This document shows positions 1 through 12,200 of a DNA stretch of 64,000 bases, one piece after another; the stretch's first letter is position 1; every line of letters begins with the position of its first letter. The translations under genes were made by a program, and so were the position numbers. The stretch spans positions 12,999,120 to 13,063,119 of the forward strand of contig JABAKD010000002.1 in assembly GCA_012845835.1 (NCBI GenBank), written 5' to 3'. A model generated the notes under the pieces. That model was not told where the DNA came from. It did not search any database and saw nothing but the letters and a program-made list of their open reading frames with translations. Origin of the DNA: Undaria pinnatifida. Its lineage: Eukaryota > Sar > Phaeophyceae > Laminariales > Alariaceae.

Positions 1-499
1 ATAACTCGGCTGCAACACCTCGCCAACTAATATCTAATCGGTGACAAGGACTGTTGTTACATTCTGCCGTCGCCTTGGTTCTTGTATATTTTGGGATCAA
101 GGATGTCTCTCTGCTGCCGCATGATACCAAACCCAGACGTGTTGGGTCATTCTCCTTTCTCTCGATGCCGTGGCGTGTTTTCATATATTATTGCTACTCG
201 CCTGGTTGCTTTTCGTCCTTGTTATCTTATTATGCCCAAACCTACATATTCGGGGTTCTAGTGAGTTCAGCTTCGATTTCGGGGACGCGCTGTACATGTG
301 TCCCCGCCTTTTGGCTCCAAGATTATTTAAACAACTCACAGCCCCACTCATTTCACCTCTTCCGTTACGTTCTGGGTATGCTTTCTTTAGCAGATCTCGG
401 TATCTAGCCAAATATAAACAACGTATTAGAGACAGCCTGAATTTCATGGCGCGCGAATCCAAGGAAGAAGCGCCATGATCTTGTCTGTTAGGGGTGGCG
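1..499. other. Unassigned segment with a short hydrophobic reading frame
   Basis: No repeat family or known domain is recognised here. A plus-strand frame (170-478) stays open for 102 codons and begins with a Leu/Val-rich hydrophobic stretch of about 18 residues, followed by a basic tail. It lacks an ATG at its 5' end and overlaps other open frames, so it may be chance. The first 45 bases resemble a recurring motif (gccaactaata...cggcgac) seen again near 13.97 kb, 30.7 kb and 53.6 kb, so the window probably opens inside an old repeat. Confidence 0.25.
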
Positions 500-720
500 C
501 TGGCTCGTAAAGGGTTTGCAATCCCTCGAGTAGATCCGAGGTCCAGGCTTAACCGCCAAATGGACCCGGATCGTGCTTTTATTAGAGATACACCGTAACC
601 ACTGAGCTATGCAGTCGGCGCTGAGCGCGTCGCGCAGTGATTATGGTGTATCTGAGCTATGCAGTCAGCGCTGAGCGCATAGCTCAGTGATCATGATGCA
701 TCTCTAATATTATTGCTGAC
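500..720 (-). repeat. tRNA-like repeat head, partly tandem
   Basis: Read on the minus strand, 535-622 contains a pol III A-box-like stretch (TAGCTCAGTGGTTA) and, about 35 bases on, a B-box-like GATCCGGGTCC. This is the layout of a tRNA-related SINE head. The A-box part is duplicated and inverted at 600-715 (ctgagctatgcagt / gcatagctcagtg), giving a hairpin-prone block. It lacks a clean cloverleaf with an acceptor stem, so it is called a repeat and not a tRNA gene. Confidence 0.45.
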
Positions 721-1004
721 CAGTCGCCGACAGATCGTAATAACTAGTCGGCGACTTGTCGCATGTCAGCCAGTTCACAGCTCTGTGTTTTTGCTAATTG
801 TGACCACCTGCCTCTTGCTCTGCCGGCCTTTTCCGCTGACGAAACACTCGGTTACAGAGTGAGTGCTCGTTGGCCTCCCATGCCACCAGCGTTCCAGCAA
901 AACGACTGATTAAACACCGCGCACACCAGCTCTCCATTAAGTTCCTCAGTTCCCTTCTCCCCTTCTATTTCGTTCGTAGAGCGTTTTTTTTTTTGCACGA
1001 TTCC

Positions 1005-1518
1005 GGATGAAAAAACCCACGGCCTAGACACACAACGAAAATCGTGCAAAAAGAAAAAAATTGGTCTATTATTTATTTTTTTTCCGACGATTTTGGGTTA
1101 AGAAGCCCCGCCATTCAGAAACCATTGCAGACGAAAATCAAGGCTATGCGGTAGGGGGCTACCCCGAATGTTCACCATCGATCGGGTGTTGACCAGTCGC
1201 GCGAGTGACTCTGTACCTCACAGATAAAAAACACGTTCGTCAAATGCTTTATGGTGCAGCGCGTAGCGACATAACCATCCCCCTTTCCGCATGAATATCG
1301 AGAATGTTAAAACAGTGGTCACGAAAGAAAGAAACCCTGTGCCCGCAAGGAAAAAGGGGGATGGGTCACTCGCGCGAGGGTGACACCGAGCCACTGGAAA
1401 AAAAAAGTGCCCAAAAGGGGGTAATAACAACAACATACCCCCCCTCTGCCGTACCATTGGCCCCCCAAAAAGGTACTTGGAAGCAAAAAAGGTATACCCT
1501 CTATCGTAGCACGCGTCG
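1005..1518. repeat. Family A fragment plus CGCGCGAG-palindrome repeat
   Basis: 1005-1135 matches the interior of family A (ccgacgattttgggttaag, then ccattcagaaaccatt). 1290-1500 belongs to another repeat centred on the palindrome tcactcgcgcgagtga followed by cgagccactg. The block ends with a family A terminus (cctctatcgtagcacgcgtc) at 1498-1517. The palindrome repeat recurs inverted at 2070-2340 and again near 5.28, 5.55, 10.95 and 12.44 kb. Confidence 0.55.
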
Positions 1519-2564
1519 GCATAGGACCTCAGAAGCTTCTGTTGCACCCCTGGTGTGGGATGACGAGTCCTCAAAGTCGAACTCCCTTCTACGCCCACTT
1601 CCCGCTTGCAGGATTAATTATGTTATTTTTCCCTACCGAATTAGTTCCCAACGAAAAGTTTTACATCACAAAAACACGCTATATCGTCGGTATTTTAGTT
1701 TGAATATCGTCGGTACCTCGCCATCTATCATAACTAGAGTCGTGAACAATGCTACCGTGTATTGCAGTATCATACTCTGCCATACCCCTCTCTTTTTTCA
1801 TTACCGGGTTTCGAGCCACTCGCATCATCCCCTTCTTCCTATACGCACACGCCTTCGAAGGCATGTTGAAACCCTTTTACATCCAGCCGTATCCCGTATC
1901 TCTTACGCCTTGTCAGGCGCCCAGGGCAAAATACCACAACATGGCTCTGTACCTCAGCAACGAAAACGTATTATTATAAAAAATATTTGAAGGACGCGTC
2001 AGCCGTGAATTCGACGAATTTCGGGTCAATATTCATCTTTGCAAGCTGCGTTGTCTGTTTGGCGCGGGGTGGCTAACCACTCCCCCCTCTGCGGCTTCGT
2101 GATCGCCAAATCAAACCGTATGAGGCCAACGGTACGACACAGGGGGGGTTAACCCCTTGTGGGCACTTTTGTTTTCAGTAGCTCGGTGCCACTCGCGCGA
2201 GTGACCCACCCCCGTGTTCCTTGCGGCCACAAGGTTTCTTTCGTGCTGTTCAAACATTCTCTATGTTAACACGGAAATGGATACGGTTAGCTGCGCGCTG
2301 CACCAAAAACACTTGCCGAACGTGTTCTTGTCAGCGATGTGTGCAGAGTCACTCGCGCGAGTGGTGAAGACAAGGTAGGGAACAATTGGAGGTACCGCCG
2401 CTACCCTCCCGTAGCCTTGAATCATGAAAACGTTAACGTCGCCAAGGAACAGGGAGCGGGTGGGTGACTCGTGCGAGTGTGGTCCCCACTCACTGCACAA
2501 ATTTTTATCCATAAGGAACCCCCCCCTACGATAGCCTTGGCCTCGGTGATTTACTATTAGTATG
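1519..2564. repeat. Repeat-bearing spacer with inverted copy of the CGCGCGAG repeat
   Basis: No supported exon. 1975-2060 carries a motif (gtgaattcgacgaatttcgggtcaat, then ctttgcaagctgcgttgt) repeated at 10115-10200 and more weakly near 27.1 and 35.8 kb. 2070-2340 is the reverse complement of much of 1290-1500, giving an inverted pair about 0.6 kb apart. Open frames here are low-complexity and are not proposed as genes. Confidence 0.45.
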
Positions 2565-2847
2565 GACGCGTGCTACGATAGAGGTATACCTTTTTTTGGC
2601 GATAATGGTTTCTGAACGACGGGGCCCCTTGACCCAAAATCGTCGGAAAAAAAAAAAATAACAGGCCAATTTTTTTGCACGATTCTCCTTCTACTTCGAA
2701 GTATACCTAGGCCACATGTGGCATTTTTCGTCCGGTAGCAGTTTTGGTTTTCTCCAGATCAGTTTTTGGGTGAAGACGGGACATGTCTTAAGCTCCCAAA
2801 CTGAGGAACACCTCAGAAAAAAAGTGGTGCACCTGCTATCGTAGCAA
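2565..2847 (-). mobile_element. Family A MITE, near-complete copy
   Basis: The copy starts with gacgcgtgctacgatagagg and ends with the degenerate inverse ctgctatcgtagcaa. The interior, in minus orientation, has the family landmarks: tgacggggcccctt, the ccaaaatcgtcgg block, a ccggtagcagtttt segment and gacatgtcttaagctccc. It has no coding capacity. Size and inverted termini indicate a non-autonomous DNA transposon. I cannot define a target duplication. Confidence 0.7.
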
Positions 2848-2942
2848 GGGACTGCAGTCAGCCAACCCACACCCCTCTTCCTCCCCGTTCTCCATTTCCC
2901 CCCCCACCCCCCGTTTTCGGCACGTTTACTCTCTATGTGCAG

Positions 2943-3263
2943 ATCGGAGCCACGCCCTCGGTCGAAAACTGCAGAGCGATGTTGAAACAAATACCGCTAG
3001 AGTCCTGCTCCGTCACCGCGGCCTGGCGATGCAGGGGACACCTATCCGACGCCGTCATCATTCAACCGGGCGAGACGTGGAGTACCGCGGCGGGGAGGGA
3101 GACGGGGCGACGGTGTGGTGGAGCGGGTGGAGGGAGGGGCGGAGGGGGGAAGGGAGGCGTGGGTGGTCGCAGGGCGTACCGCATCGAAGAGGCTCCTCCC
3201 CCCCCTACCGCTGAGTCGCCAACGAGGCACTCCTCCGCGGAGGACGGTGCGGACGTGCCAGAG
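2943..3263 (+). CDS. Tentative gene 1, exon 1 (internal or first seen)
   Basis: A strong pyrimidine tract and cag precede the exon, and it runs 107 codons in phase 0 to gag|gtgaaag. The first half looks normally composed (one block reads GATPSVENCRAMLKQ). The second half is Gly/Arg-rich and then Pro/Ser-rich. The 3' end recurs downstream in degraded form near 3.62 and 4.39 kb. Confidence 0.4.
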
Positions 3264-6200
3264 GTGAAAGAGATACGGAGGCGTCTTCTACGGTAGGGTT
3301 AGCATTTGTTTTTGCTAAAATATTGTGTTTTTTCAAGGGTATTGGAGCGTGGACTCTTGCGGTCCACTAGTATCTAGCTGATTCGTGGTCACTACCGTTT
3401 TTTCTTCTCATCACAAGTAATCTTCACAAGACCCTTCGTTGCCACCTCTGCAGCTCTTGTCACAGAGGAAGAGCCTCGATGTACGCATCAATTTGCGAAA
3501 ACGGAACCCGTCAACTGTGATAATACTCCTCCCAGGACCGGTGGGTCTGGTGTGTACTATTCTGTGCGAACAATATTTTTCGTTGGATATACCTACTGCA
3601 GCCCCAGGAGATTGTGTACTGCCCGGCGGTGGACGGTGCGGACGTGCCGGGGCTGAAAAAAACACACATACGGAGACGCGAGCTTCGATAAAATAGAGGT
3701 TTAGTATTTCTTGGTAAAAAAAATATAGTTTTTTTTCTTCCGAAGCTCCTGACAGAAGCTTGCTGCAGAAGTATTCCCTAGCGTCCGTGGTGAATCCTAC
3801 GTATTTTTTTTGTTTTTTTAAACACAGTAGTTTTCGTTACGATACCTATCTTTGTTGAGTCATCCCGCGGTAGGTGTTGCAGTTGTTGGATTAACTTTTA
3901 TTGTGTCTGAGCTGTTGACCTCCACCTCAAGTGTGGAACCATCGGTCAGCATTGTTATTTCACCGAGCATCCATGTTTGTGGACCGGCGTCACATAGAGA
4001 CACTCGATGAAAAATCGACGAGCAGTGGGATTGCTGAACCCTATGCGCGAGAAAAATTGAAGGCAAGAACCGGGGGGGGGGGGATAAGGGAAGACACCTG
4101 TGACCACGGCTTGTCCAGAAGCTGGAAGAAAGTATATGTGTGTGTGTGAAAAACAAAACAAAAGCAAAAAGAGGTTGAGGTCGGGATGTGCGAACGGCTG
4201 TTGTCGGAGTCATGTTTCGGGTGGTGGTGGTGATGGTGATGGTGATGATGATGTCGAGCTAGCTCCTCCTCGTGTTAGGAGCTCAGAAAATTCTTGATGA
4301 GAAGAGAAAGGAAAGGAAAGAAAATCGTGTGGGATGGTTCGATACCCTAAGCCCCATGGGACTACTCCACATGTGTATTCCTGCCCGAGAGAAGACGGTG
4401 CGGACGTGTCAGAGGTGAAACAAAACAAAGACGGCAATAAATAGCAGAACGGCACTGCGAGTTCGTGCCATGGTATTAATAGTCGCAGCAGGCTGATAGG
4501 GACAGCTTACGCTATACCTACAATGGGACCCGAAGGGTGCGCCAGCTAGCGTTGGGCTGCGAAAGCAACTGAGTGAAATCGACACACGACGCGTATGAAA
4601 ATATGTGGAAGTGTGGTGAGCTAAAGCTTTATTTTTCCCCATCCGCCGGAGGATAAAAAAAAAAAAAAAGAAGAAGTCGCAGGAGGAGGAGGAGGAGGAG
4701 GAGGAGTTGCGCTTTCGAGCCCAAATATGTATTATTACGGGCCTTTTCCCTCGATCAGGTGATCAGGTGATCAGGTGAGGATCAAGGCTACGGGTACCCC
4801 CTCCACACTTTCTCTAGGAAGTGCCTGGTACAGGATTTTCACCACTCGCACGAGTCACTCTGTTGTGTACCTCGCTGACAGAAGCCCTTCATATTCAGGC
4901 ATTTTTTAGACGCAGCTTAGCGTAACATTTCCTTCGCTCGTTCAACGGTTATAGTCCCATCAATCTTTTCTCTAACGAAATCGCCCGTTTCGAAAACCGC
5001 CTCCCGGTCGTATCTCCTAAAATACGGTGTCCCTCGATACCCTCCCCGACGTCATCGATCGATAGACCCTTGCATTACCGGAAAATTTATTGACACAATT
5101 TTTTATCCTTCCTTGTGTCGAGCAGCCGTGAAACGTTTGTTCGTTCAAGAAGAAAAAAAAAAAAAATCGTGGATTTTTTTTTCGGGGGGGGGGGGCTATC
5201 GTAGAATCAGTCCCTTGCGGATTCATACCACAAAAAAAAAAAAAAACAACGCGGAAACCCAAAGACCGCGAAGGAACAGGCGGGAGGGTCGCTCGCGCGC
5301 GAGGGGCCCCCGAGCCAAGGCACTGCAAAACCAGGCCCCAGCAGTTGCCCTCCTTACCGTAGCTTTGGTCTCAAAGGAAAGAGTCATACGATATAGCGGT
5401 GGCAGTTTTTTGGCCAAAATTAATATTTCCAGAATCACATGGCTCCTCAAACGCGCGAGTGACCCCCCCCCTTGCTATTTTGCGGCTTTAACTTTTCGTG
5501 TTGTTGGGCCTTTTTTTTTCTTTTTGCTGTGTGGCTCGGGATCACTCGCGCGAGGGTTCCCCCCCCACCACCACCCCGTGTTATTTTGCCGGTCTTGATT
5601 TTTTTTTTCGTGTTGTTGTAACGTTGCGATATGAATCCGCTAATTTAAGCAATACTTGGCCAAGAGCAGCGCCAAACAAGTCACCGAAAATGTTGTCGTC
5701 ACAGAATGAGACACAGAGTGACTGGTGCGAGTGACACGAACCCAGTACGTGGTGAAAAAAAGGCGGTATATACTTCTTGTTTTTTTCACACACATGTACT
5801 TTCCAGCTTCTGGACAAGCCGTGGTCACAGGTGTCGTCCCTTCTCCCCCCCGGTTCTTGCCTATAATTTTTCATCGCGCATATCATAGGGTTCAGCAATC
5901 CCACTGCTCGTCGATTTTTCATCGAGTGTTGCTTACTCACGCTCTCGCGCTTTCCGCAAGTCAATTTGTACGCAAGAAAAAAGTCCCCACGAATGTATAC
6001 GAGTATTATGCACTCGGCGGGACTCGAACTCACGAAACTGACCTATACCAGGCTTGAGGATAACCTGATACGCCACCGAGGCGACCGGCTATAACCAGGA
6101 GTGGCACTATATGCGGGGTAGCCTTCCACTACTATATGAAGGCTAGTGTTCCAGCCGGCACTATAGAAGAAGCCCGCACTACTACACTAGCCTTGGTCCC

Positions 6201-9200
6201 TCCTGTCGTAGAGTCTTCACCTCGAAGTGGAACACAACTGACTGCGAGAAAGACACACACACACCACACACGGAAGAGTTGACACTTTTTTTTTTCTTTT
6301 TTTGTTTCGGAGAAGCCCTCACTCGAGGAGCTTAAGACACGTTGTCATGTTGGCCGTCTTAACCCGAAAAAGCGATTGGAGAGAACCAAAACTGCTGTGC
6401 ACACCGGACGTGAAACAAAAATCCCATCGCTTACGTAGGCGTACAACGGCAGAACCGTGCAGAAAAAAAATGGCCCATTATTTTTTTTTTTCCCGACGAT
6501 TTTGGAGTCAAGGAGCCCCGTCATTCGCAAGCAAGCCGTTCTAGCACGCGTCGAAAGGGGAACCACAACACGCCCTCGTTTTGTTTTGTCCGGGGCTTTC
6601 CACGAGTCGTGAACCGACCCGCCGATCGTCTCAGGAGGTTCTCGAAAAAAGTTCGCGGGTCGAGCGGGGTCGGGACAGGAGGTTGTGAGAAACCTCACGG
6701 GACGGGGTCGGGCCGGGTCAGGAGGTTTTGAAATATCGCGGGTCGGGACGAGTTTTACCATGATTTGGCTCGACCTGACCCGTGGAAAGCCCTAGTTTCT
6801 TCAGCTTACGTTTCGACAGAACATATATATAGATGTTGCCTGGCTGGTTTACACACGGTAGCAGAGACTCATACGATCACAGTCGTAAACAACGGAGAGG
6901 TCGACCGAAAGGTGGAGATGCTTTTTTATCTATTGGTGCATCTAGTTTTGTATTGTTAACTACAAACAGTTCTCAGTAATAGTAAAGCGCATTTGTTTCT
7001 CGCTCATCCCATCAATTAGTTTCGCACCTTTTCTTTCCCCTTCCCCCTCCCCAAACGCAACTCAGATCCGGGTCACCAAGCAATCTCTTCTCCCGCCCCT
7101 CCTCACTGCGGTACGCGCGTTCATTTTTATCGCGAGAAGGCACCAGCTATTTCTTCCCTCGTCGAGTCGCGTCGAATTGTGGCCACAAAAGCCGGTTACT
7201 TATTATTGTATTTTGTTTCACGAGCCAACCAACAACTACCTCCGGTAGATGTAAAGTCAGGCCAACTCGTACCCCTACCCCTTACCAACCACCTCTCTGA
7301 AGACCAACTTTTGTTTTGCACACACCCCGCCAACGGTGGTTGGTTCATGCCGCAAGCAGCTCGACCCAGCAGGCTTCGATGTTGCCTTCACGGAGAAAAG
7401 GAGGGCTGGAACGTGCCCCCCCGCGATCCGCACTTCGTCGACCCAGCCAGCCTCGAGGATGGGAAAGGCGGACCCACACAAGGTACGCCAACGGGGTCGA
7501 ACACCACGCGGATGGCCGTTTTAATATTCGTTCCTGCCTACTATAAACATAGATATCTTATGAATGGCGCCTGAGAGAGCAGCGCGCTACCCCCCTGAAT
7601 CAAGTTTAAGTAACAGAGGGCTTTTGTCAGAGCCTCGCGCCCAAAGGCTGGGCTCTCCCTCTTATACTAATGATAGTTTTCCTGAGTGACACTGTAGGAC
7701 ATACTAAGGCAACTGAAAAATCCACCGCCACCGTTACCACCGTCTCCGATGCCGTGTCCACCTGCAGATCGAGCGGCGTAACTCGTACCGTATCGTGTAA
7801 ACATGCTTGGCGTTACGTTTCAGATTCCATTGGGATTACAACAGACCCCACTCCTACACCTGATCGAATATCCATCGGTCATACACATCTAGTTCCAACA
7901 CAAAGCAAAATCGAAAATCCACCGCCACGACTACTGCTTCCGTCTCCCCCTCGACTAACGCCATCATCACGTTCCGCCCAGGTCAGTGTTTTCGTGGACA
8001 CCGTCTCGGCGTCGATAGGCCCGTCCTTGAGGGGGAGTCGAGGCCAGGCGTCGCCCTCCCAACGAGCAACCGCGACGGGATGCACCCCTGGTCGTGGCCG
8101 TGACGGCGTTAGGACGAAGGTCGTCGGCTCGGTCGGTAGCAAGGGGGGTAGAGGCAACAGGGCTTCCACTCCCGGTGCTGATGGCGTTGGGACGAAGGCC
8201 GGCGGTGATAGCAGGGGGAACAACGGTAACAGGGTTTTCAACGGTGGTGGTGGCGTTCGGGCAAGGGTCGGCGGTGGTCGTGACGGAGGGGGTAGAGCTT
8301 ACACCACTCCAAGCGGCAGCAGGGGAGATAGAGCCAACAGGGCAGGTAAGAAGCGTCCTGTTCCTTGGGGGCGGGGGGGGGCGGGGCGTACTCGTTTGTT
8401 ACTCGCCGGGGCCGTTTGACCATTGACCTTCACATCCCTACAATGCCGGGACGGAGCACGTCGGGTTTCACCGACCAGGCAGAATTGGTTCGACGGGGGG
8501 GGGGGGGCGTCGAGGGCGCACTCATTTGTTACTTACCTTCGTCATTTGAACATTGACCACACGCCTCTTGCGAGACGGAAAAAGCACCTGTCCCTACTCT
8601 GGACAAGAGACACCTCCAAGTTTTGGGCGCTGCCTAATTTATTTTTTGCATGCTGCCCCCCAATGAGGAGGTAAAAGTCGTCTCGCGCACCACCGCCTTA
8701 TTGATCGCCTTGTTCGAGGACCGCTACTGTGAAGGGTAAGCCAGTTAGTTGGTTGTCTTTTTCTCCGCTACCAAAACTAACAAACCTGGCCGTGAAGTTG
8801 AAAGAAAAAGTCGCTCACGGCCCTGAACAACAACGCGGTGAGAGGAAAGAAAAACTAGTCTTTCCAGAGCCTATGTTGTTTTCCATCTATTTCACCAAAA
8901 AAAAACACGCGGCTTGAAGAGGTGAATTTCGATAGAAAAAGGAAAAAAAACTCACATTGCTGAGAAAGCGCCTTGTTCGTTGAATTTTGCGTTAAAAAAA
9001 CGGTTTTGCTTATCTTGTCCCCAACACGCAGCTTGCAACGGCTGGGGTTTCGACAAAATTCTCGATTTTACAAAAAGCTGAGTTTTGAAAAAATGTACTG
9101 GTATATTTTTGAGGAATTTTGCGGTAGTGGTGAAGACCCCCCCGCCCCCTGGAGGGTTTCACTTTAAAGAGCACTCCCAAAAAAACACAGATTTGGAAAA

Positions 9201-12200
9201 AAAAAACAAGAGCTGCTGTGTACCCGATTGAGCAGCCCCATGTTTTTTCTCTGTTGTTTTCATGTGTACAACGAATATATATATATAGAAATGGCCTATC
9301 TTATCCCCACCTTCGTACTTTGCAGTGTGTGTTTGTTCTTCAAATTGAGATGCTGATACTTCCACCCTTCTACACCCAGAGTCGTCTCATCCCACGCCTA
9401 GCGGTGCGGTGCAGTGCAGTGCAGCGGACGCGTTCTACGATAGAGGAGCACTGGTCACTTTTTTTTCTGAGGCTCCTCGCTTTCGGAAGGAGGTTAAGAC
9501 ACGTCCTTCTTAACGCCAAAAAAAACTAATTTCGAGGGGAAAAAAACTGGTACCGGACATTAAATATCCTATCTATCTTAGGTACAAAACGAAAAATCTG
9601 TAAAAAAAAATGGCTTATTTCCGACGATCGTTGGGTTGAGTAGGACCCCCGCCATTCAGATACCATTTCCGCCAAAAAAAGGTATACCATATACCTCTAT
9701 CGTAGCGCGCGTCAGCAAAAAAAAGGTACAAGGTACATCAACAATCTTGCCATGAGAAGCTAGCTCAAAATCTCACCCGAAACATGACCTCGAAGACATG
9801 TTTGTTCGCGCAACCTCGACCAACAGTTCTGTGCGCTAGTCCTAAACCAAAGGTACTCGTAAGGGTATTCCGAATAATAGATGATAACCGGTGGTATTAA
9901 TAGGAATTTCACTTGAAGAGCCCAACCCCGGACAGAAACGCCTCCTTTTTTGGCCCGAAATAGGGCAACCTCTACCGTGGGATGAGTCTCCAGGTCAACC
10001 CGCGTCCGTGCCGGTGCCTCATAGAGCAGACGAGCTCCCTCTCTCTCTCTGTGTGGTCACAAACTGCGAGAGACAGAGATACACACAATGCGAAATACAG
10101 CAAGGTGATTTTATAAAAACATTTTAAGGACGTCAGCCGTGAGTTCGACGAATTTCGGGTCAATACTCATAATCTTTGCAAGCTGCGTTGTTGGTACTTG
10201 TAATATACTATGTGAGGGATTTGGCTTTGCAAGGAATCGCAGTGAACACGCGCGGGCGAAAAACAAAAGATGCAAGAGCCAGCACACCAGACTATTAAAA
10301 CAGAAAAAAAAATGGAAAATAAGGGCAGTAGACGACATCTGTATTACAAGAAGAAACAGGCTAGCACGAAAAAGGCAGGACGACAGTCACGGGAATATGA
10401 GAGATCCAGGAGCCGTTGTGCTGAAGTTCGTGTAGAACATAACCCCTCCCAAATTGAGATTCCCAGCTTGGATCAGTACTATTTCTCATCTTTTTACTTT
10501 TTTTTTATCCTCCAGCGGGTGGGTGGGGAAAAATTGCAGCCTAAACTCACCACACTTCCACGTAATTTCATACACGTGGCAGCGCGTCAATGTAACTTTA
10601 TTTTATTCGCAAAAGATCCAGCGCCAGCTGGCGTATCCTTCAGTTCCCGTGGCACCGACAGCGCGAGCGTTCCCTACCGGCCCCTTTCTTATCTTGTCCC
10701 CTTCCCGTATCATCCTGTCTCCGGGGAAGATTTCGATGGCAGCGACAACGGCGAAGAAGAAGAAGAAGAAGAAGAAGAAGAAGAGGACTACTGGGATCAG
10801 TTTAGGGTCGAGGACGAGGCCGAACTTGCGCTGGCAGAAGCTAGGAGGCAACTACTGGACCCCCCACATGTGCGTGACGTCAGCATAAATCAGCGACGAA
10901 AGCTAACAATAGGAGCGTCACTTTACCACCCTATTCCTTCGGAATCACTCGCGCGAGTGACGCCCCTCTATTCCTTCGGGGTTTGAATTGCGCTTTCGTT
11001 CTGTTTTGATGATTATTGTTATGCGATTTGCGTCCGCGATGGGGTGGTAAGCCAAGCCGCGACAACAAAAAATCGCCTAAATGAAGGCATTCTCGTCCGT
11101 TGAGTGCATGAGTCACTCGCGCTACAAGTGGCCCTAACCTGGTGGCGACAGTGGGGTTACCCCCCCCCCCACCGTCCCCCCGTCCCCCCGTCCCGGCATG
11201 TTACCGAGACACCAACCACTCCTGGACGCGAAGAGATGGTAACTGGAGTGCCAGCGGCACCTTCTGGTGATTTAACGGTCAAGTATCTGCCGCCGAGGGA
11301 CGTTGAAGGCCCCCTGGCTCGTCTGTTTGCCGACAATGAACCACGTTGCACACCTTGTATTGATCGCCCACAAAACGAAAAATGCGGTAACTACAACCAA
11401 CGTCAACCATTGCTGAAACCGTAGGGATACAAGGGGTCTATGGCCATACAACTACGACCATGCACAAACCGAGTGACCCCCCCCCCCCCTCTCCCCTCGA
11501 CTGTAGCCTTGTCCTGCTTTGTAGATGGAGCTGTTCCCATTGCTTGCCAGGTTTACGTAGGCTTTTCCCCCGGCTTGCTCCTCTCATACTCTTGACTCTG
11601 TGTAGTGTAGGGGGGATGCGTGCCGCGATAGAGGTACAATGTAGCACATTTGTTTCAGCTGAAGGCCTATTTTCTTTTTCAAGAATGACGGCTTTACAAC
11701 TGGAAACCCCTTTGAAAAAAACCCACTTGGAATTTGAATAGAGGGAACTTTTTGGGCTCGAAAAGACGATATAACCCCAAAAAAATCGTTGGAAGGTTGC
11801 CCTTTGTATGCCAATATATATAATATACATTGGATACCTACAGGAGTAGGACATCATGGGGTTTGTTTGTCTCATTGGGTTGCATTTTCATTGCTATTTT
11901 GCTCCTCAAGTGGGGACCATCGGGTAGGAAAAAAAAAATAACGGCACACCTCTGCCGCAGGCTATGGTACTGGGGGCACACCCGTTTTCACGACTGCTGG
12001 ACTTGAGCCACTCGCACTCGAGTGACTCTCTACCGCACGGACGGACCAAAAGTACTTTGTTATTTACGGAGGTCCCCGGTTAGCAGGATGGGTTGTCAAC
12101 AAAAAAAAGAGAGTCGAAAAAAACACCCACGTTTTGTTCAACATTTTTTGACTCAAGTTTGAGTGTGTTGGCTGGTTTCACCAGGCGCACGGAGCCTCAG

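Noticed and set aside
500-620. Functional tRNA gene
   Set aside because: A and B boxes are suggestive but no acceptor stem or full cloverleaf; the copies are fused with repeats.
7179-7574. 131-codon plus frame as an exon of tentative gene 1
   Set aside because: All three frames are open over part of it, no acceptor with a pyrimidine tract, and part overlaps a dispersed repeat.
11104-11424. 106-codon frame with CxxC-like spacing
   Set aside because: Runs into a dispersed repeat; Cys spacing matches no zinc finger; no phase fit.
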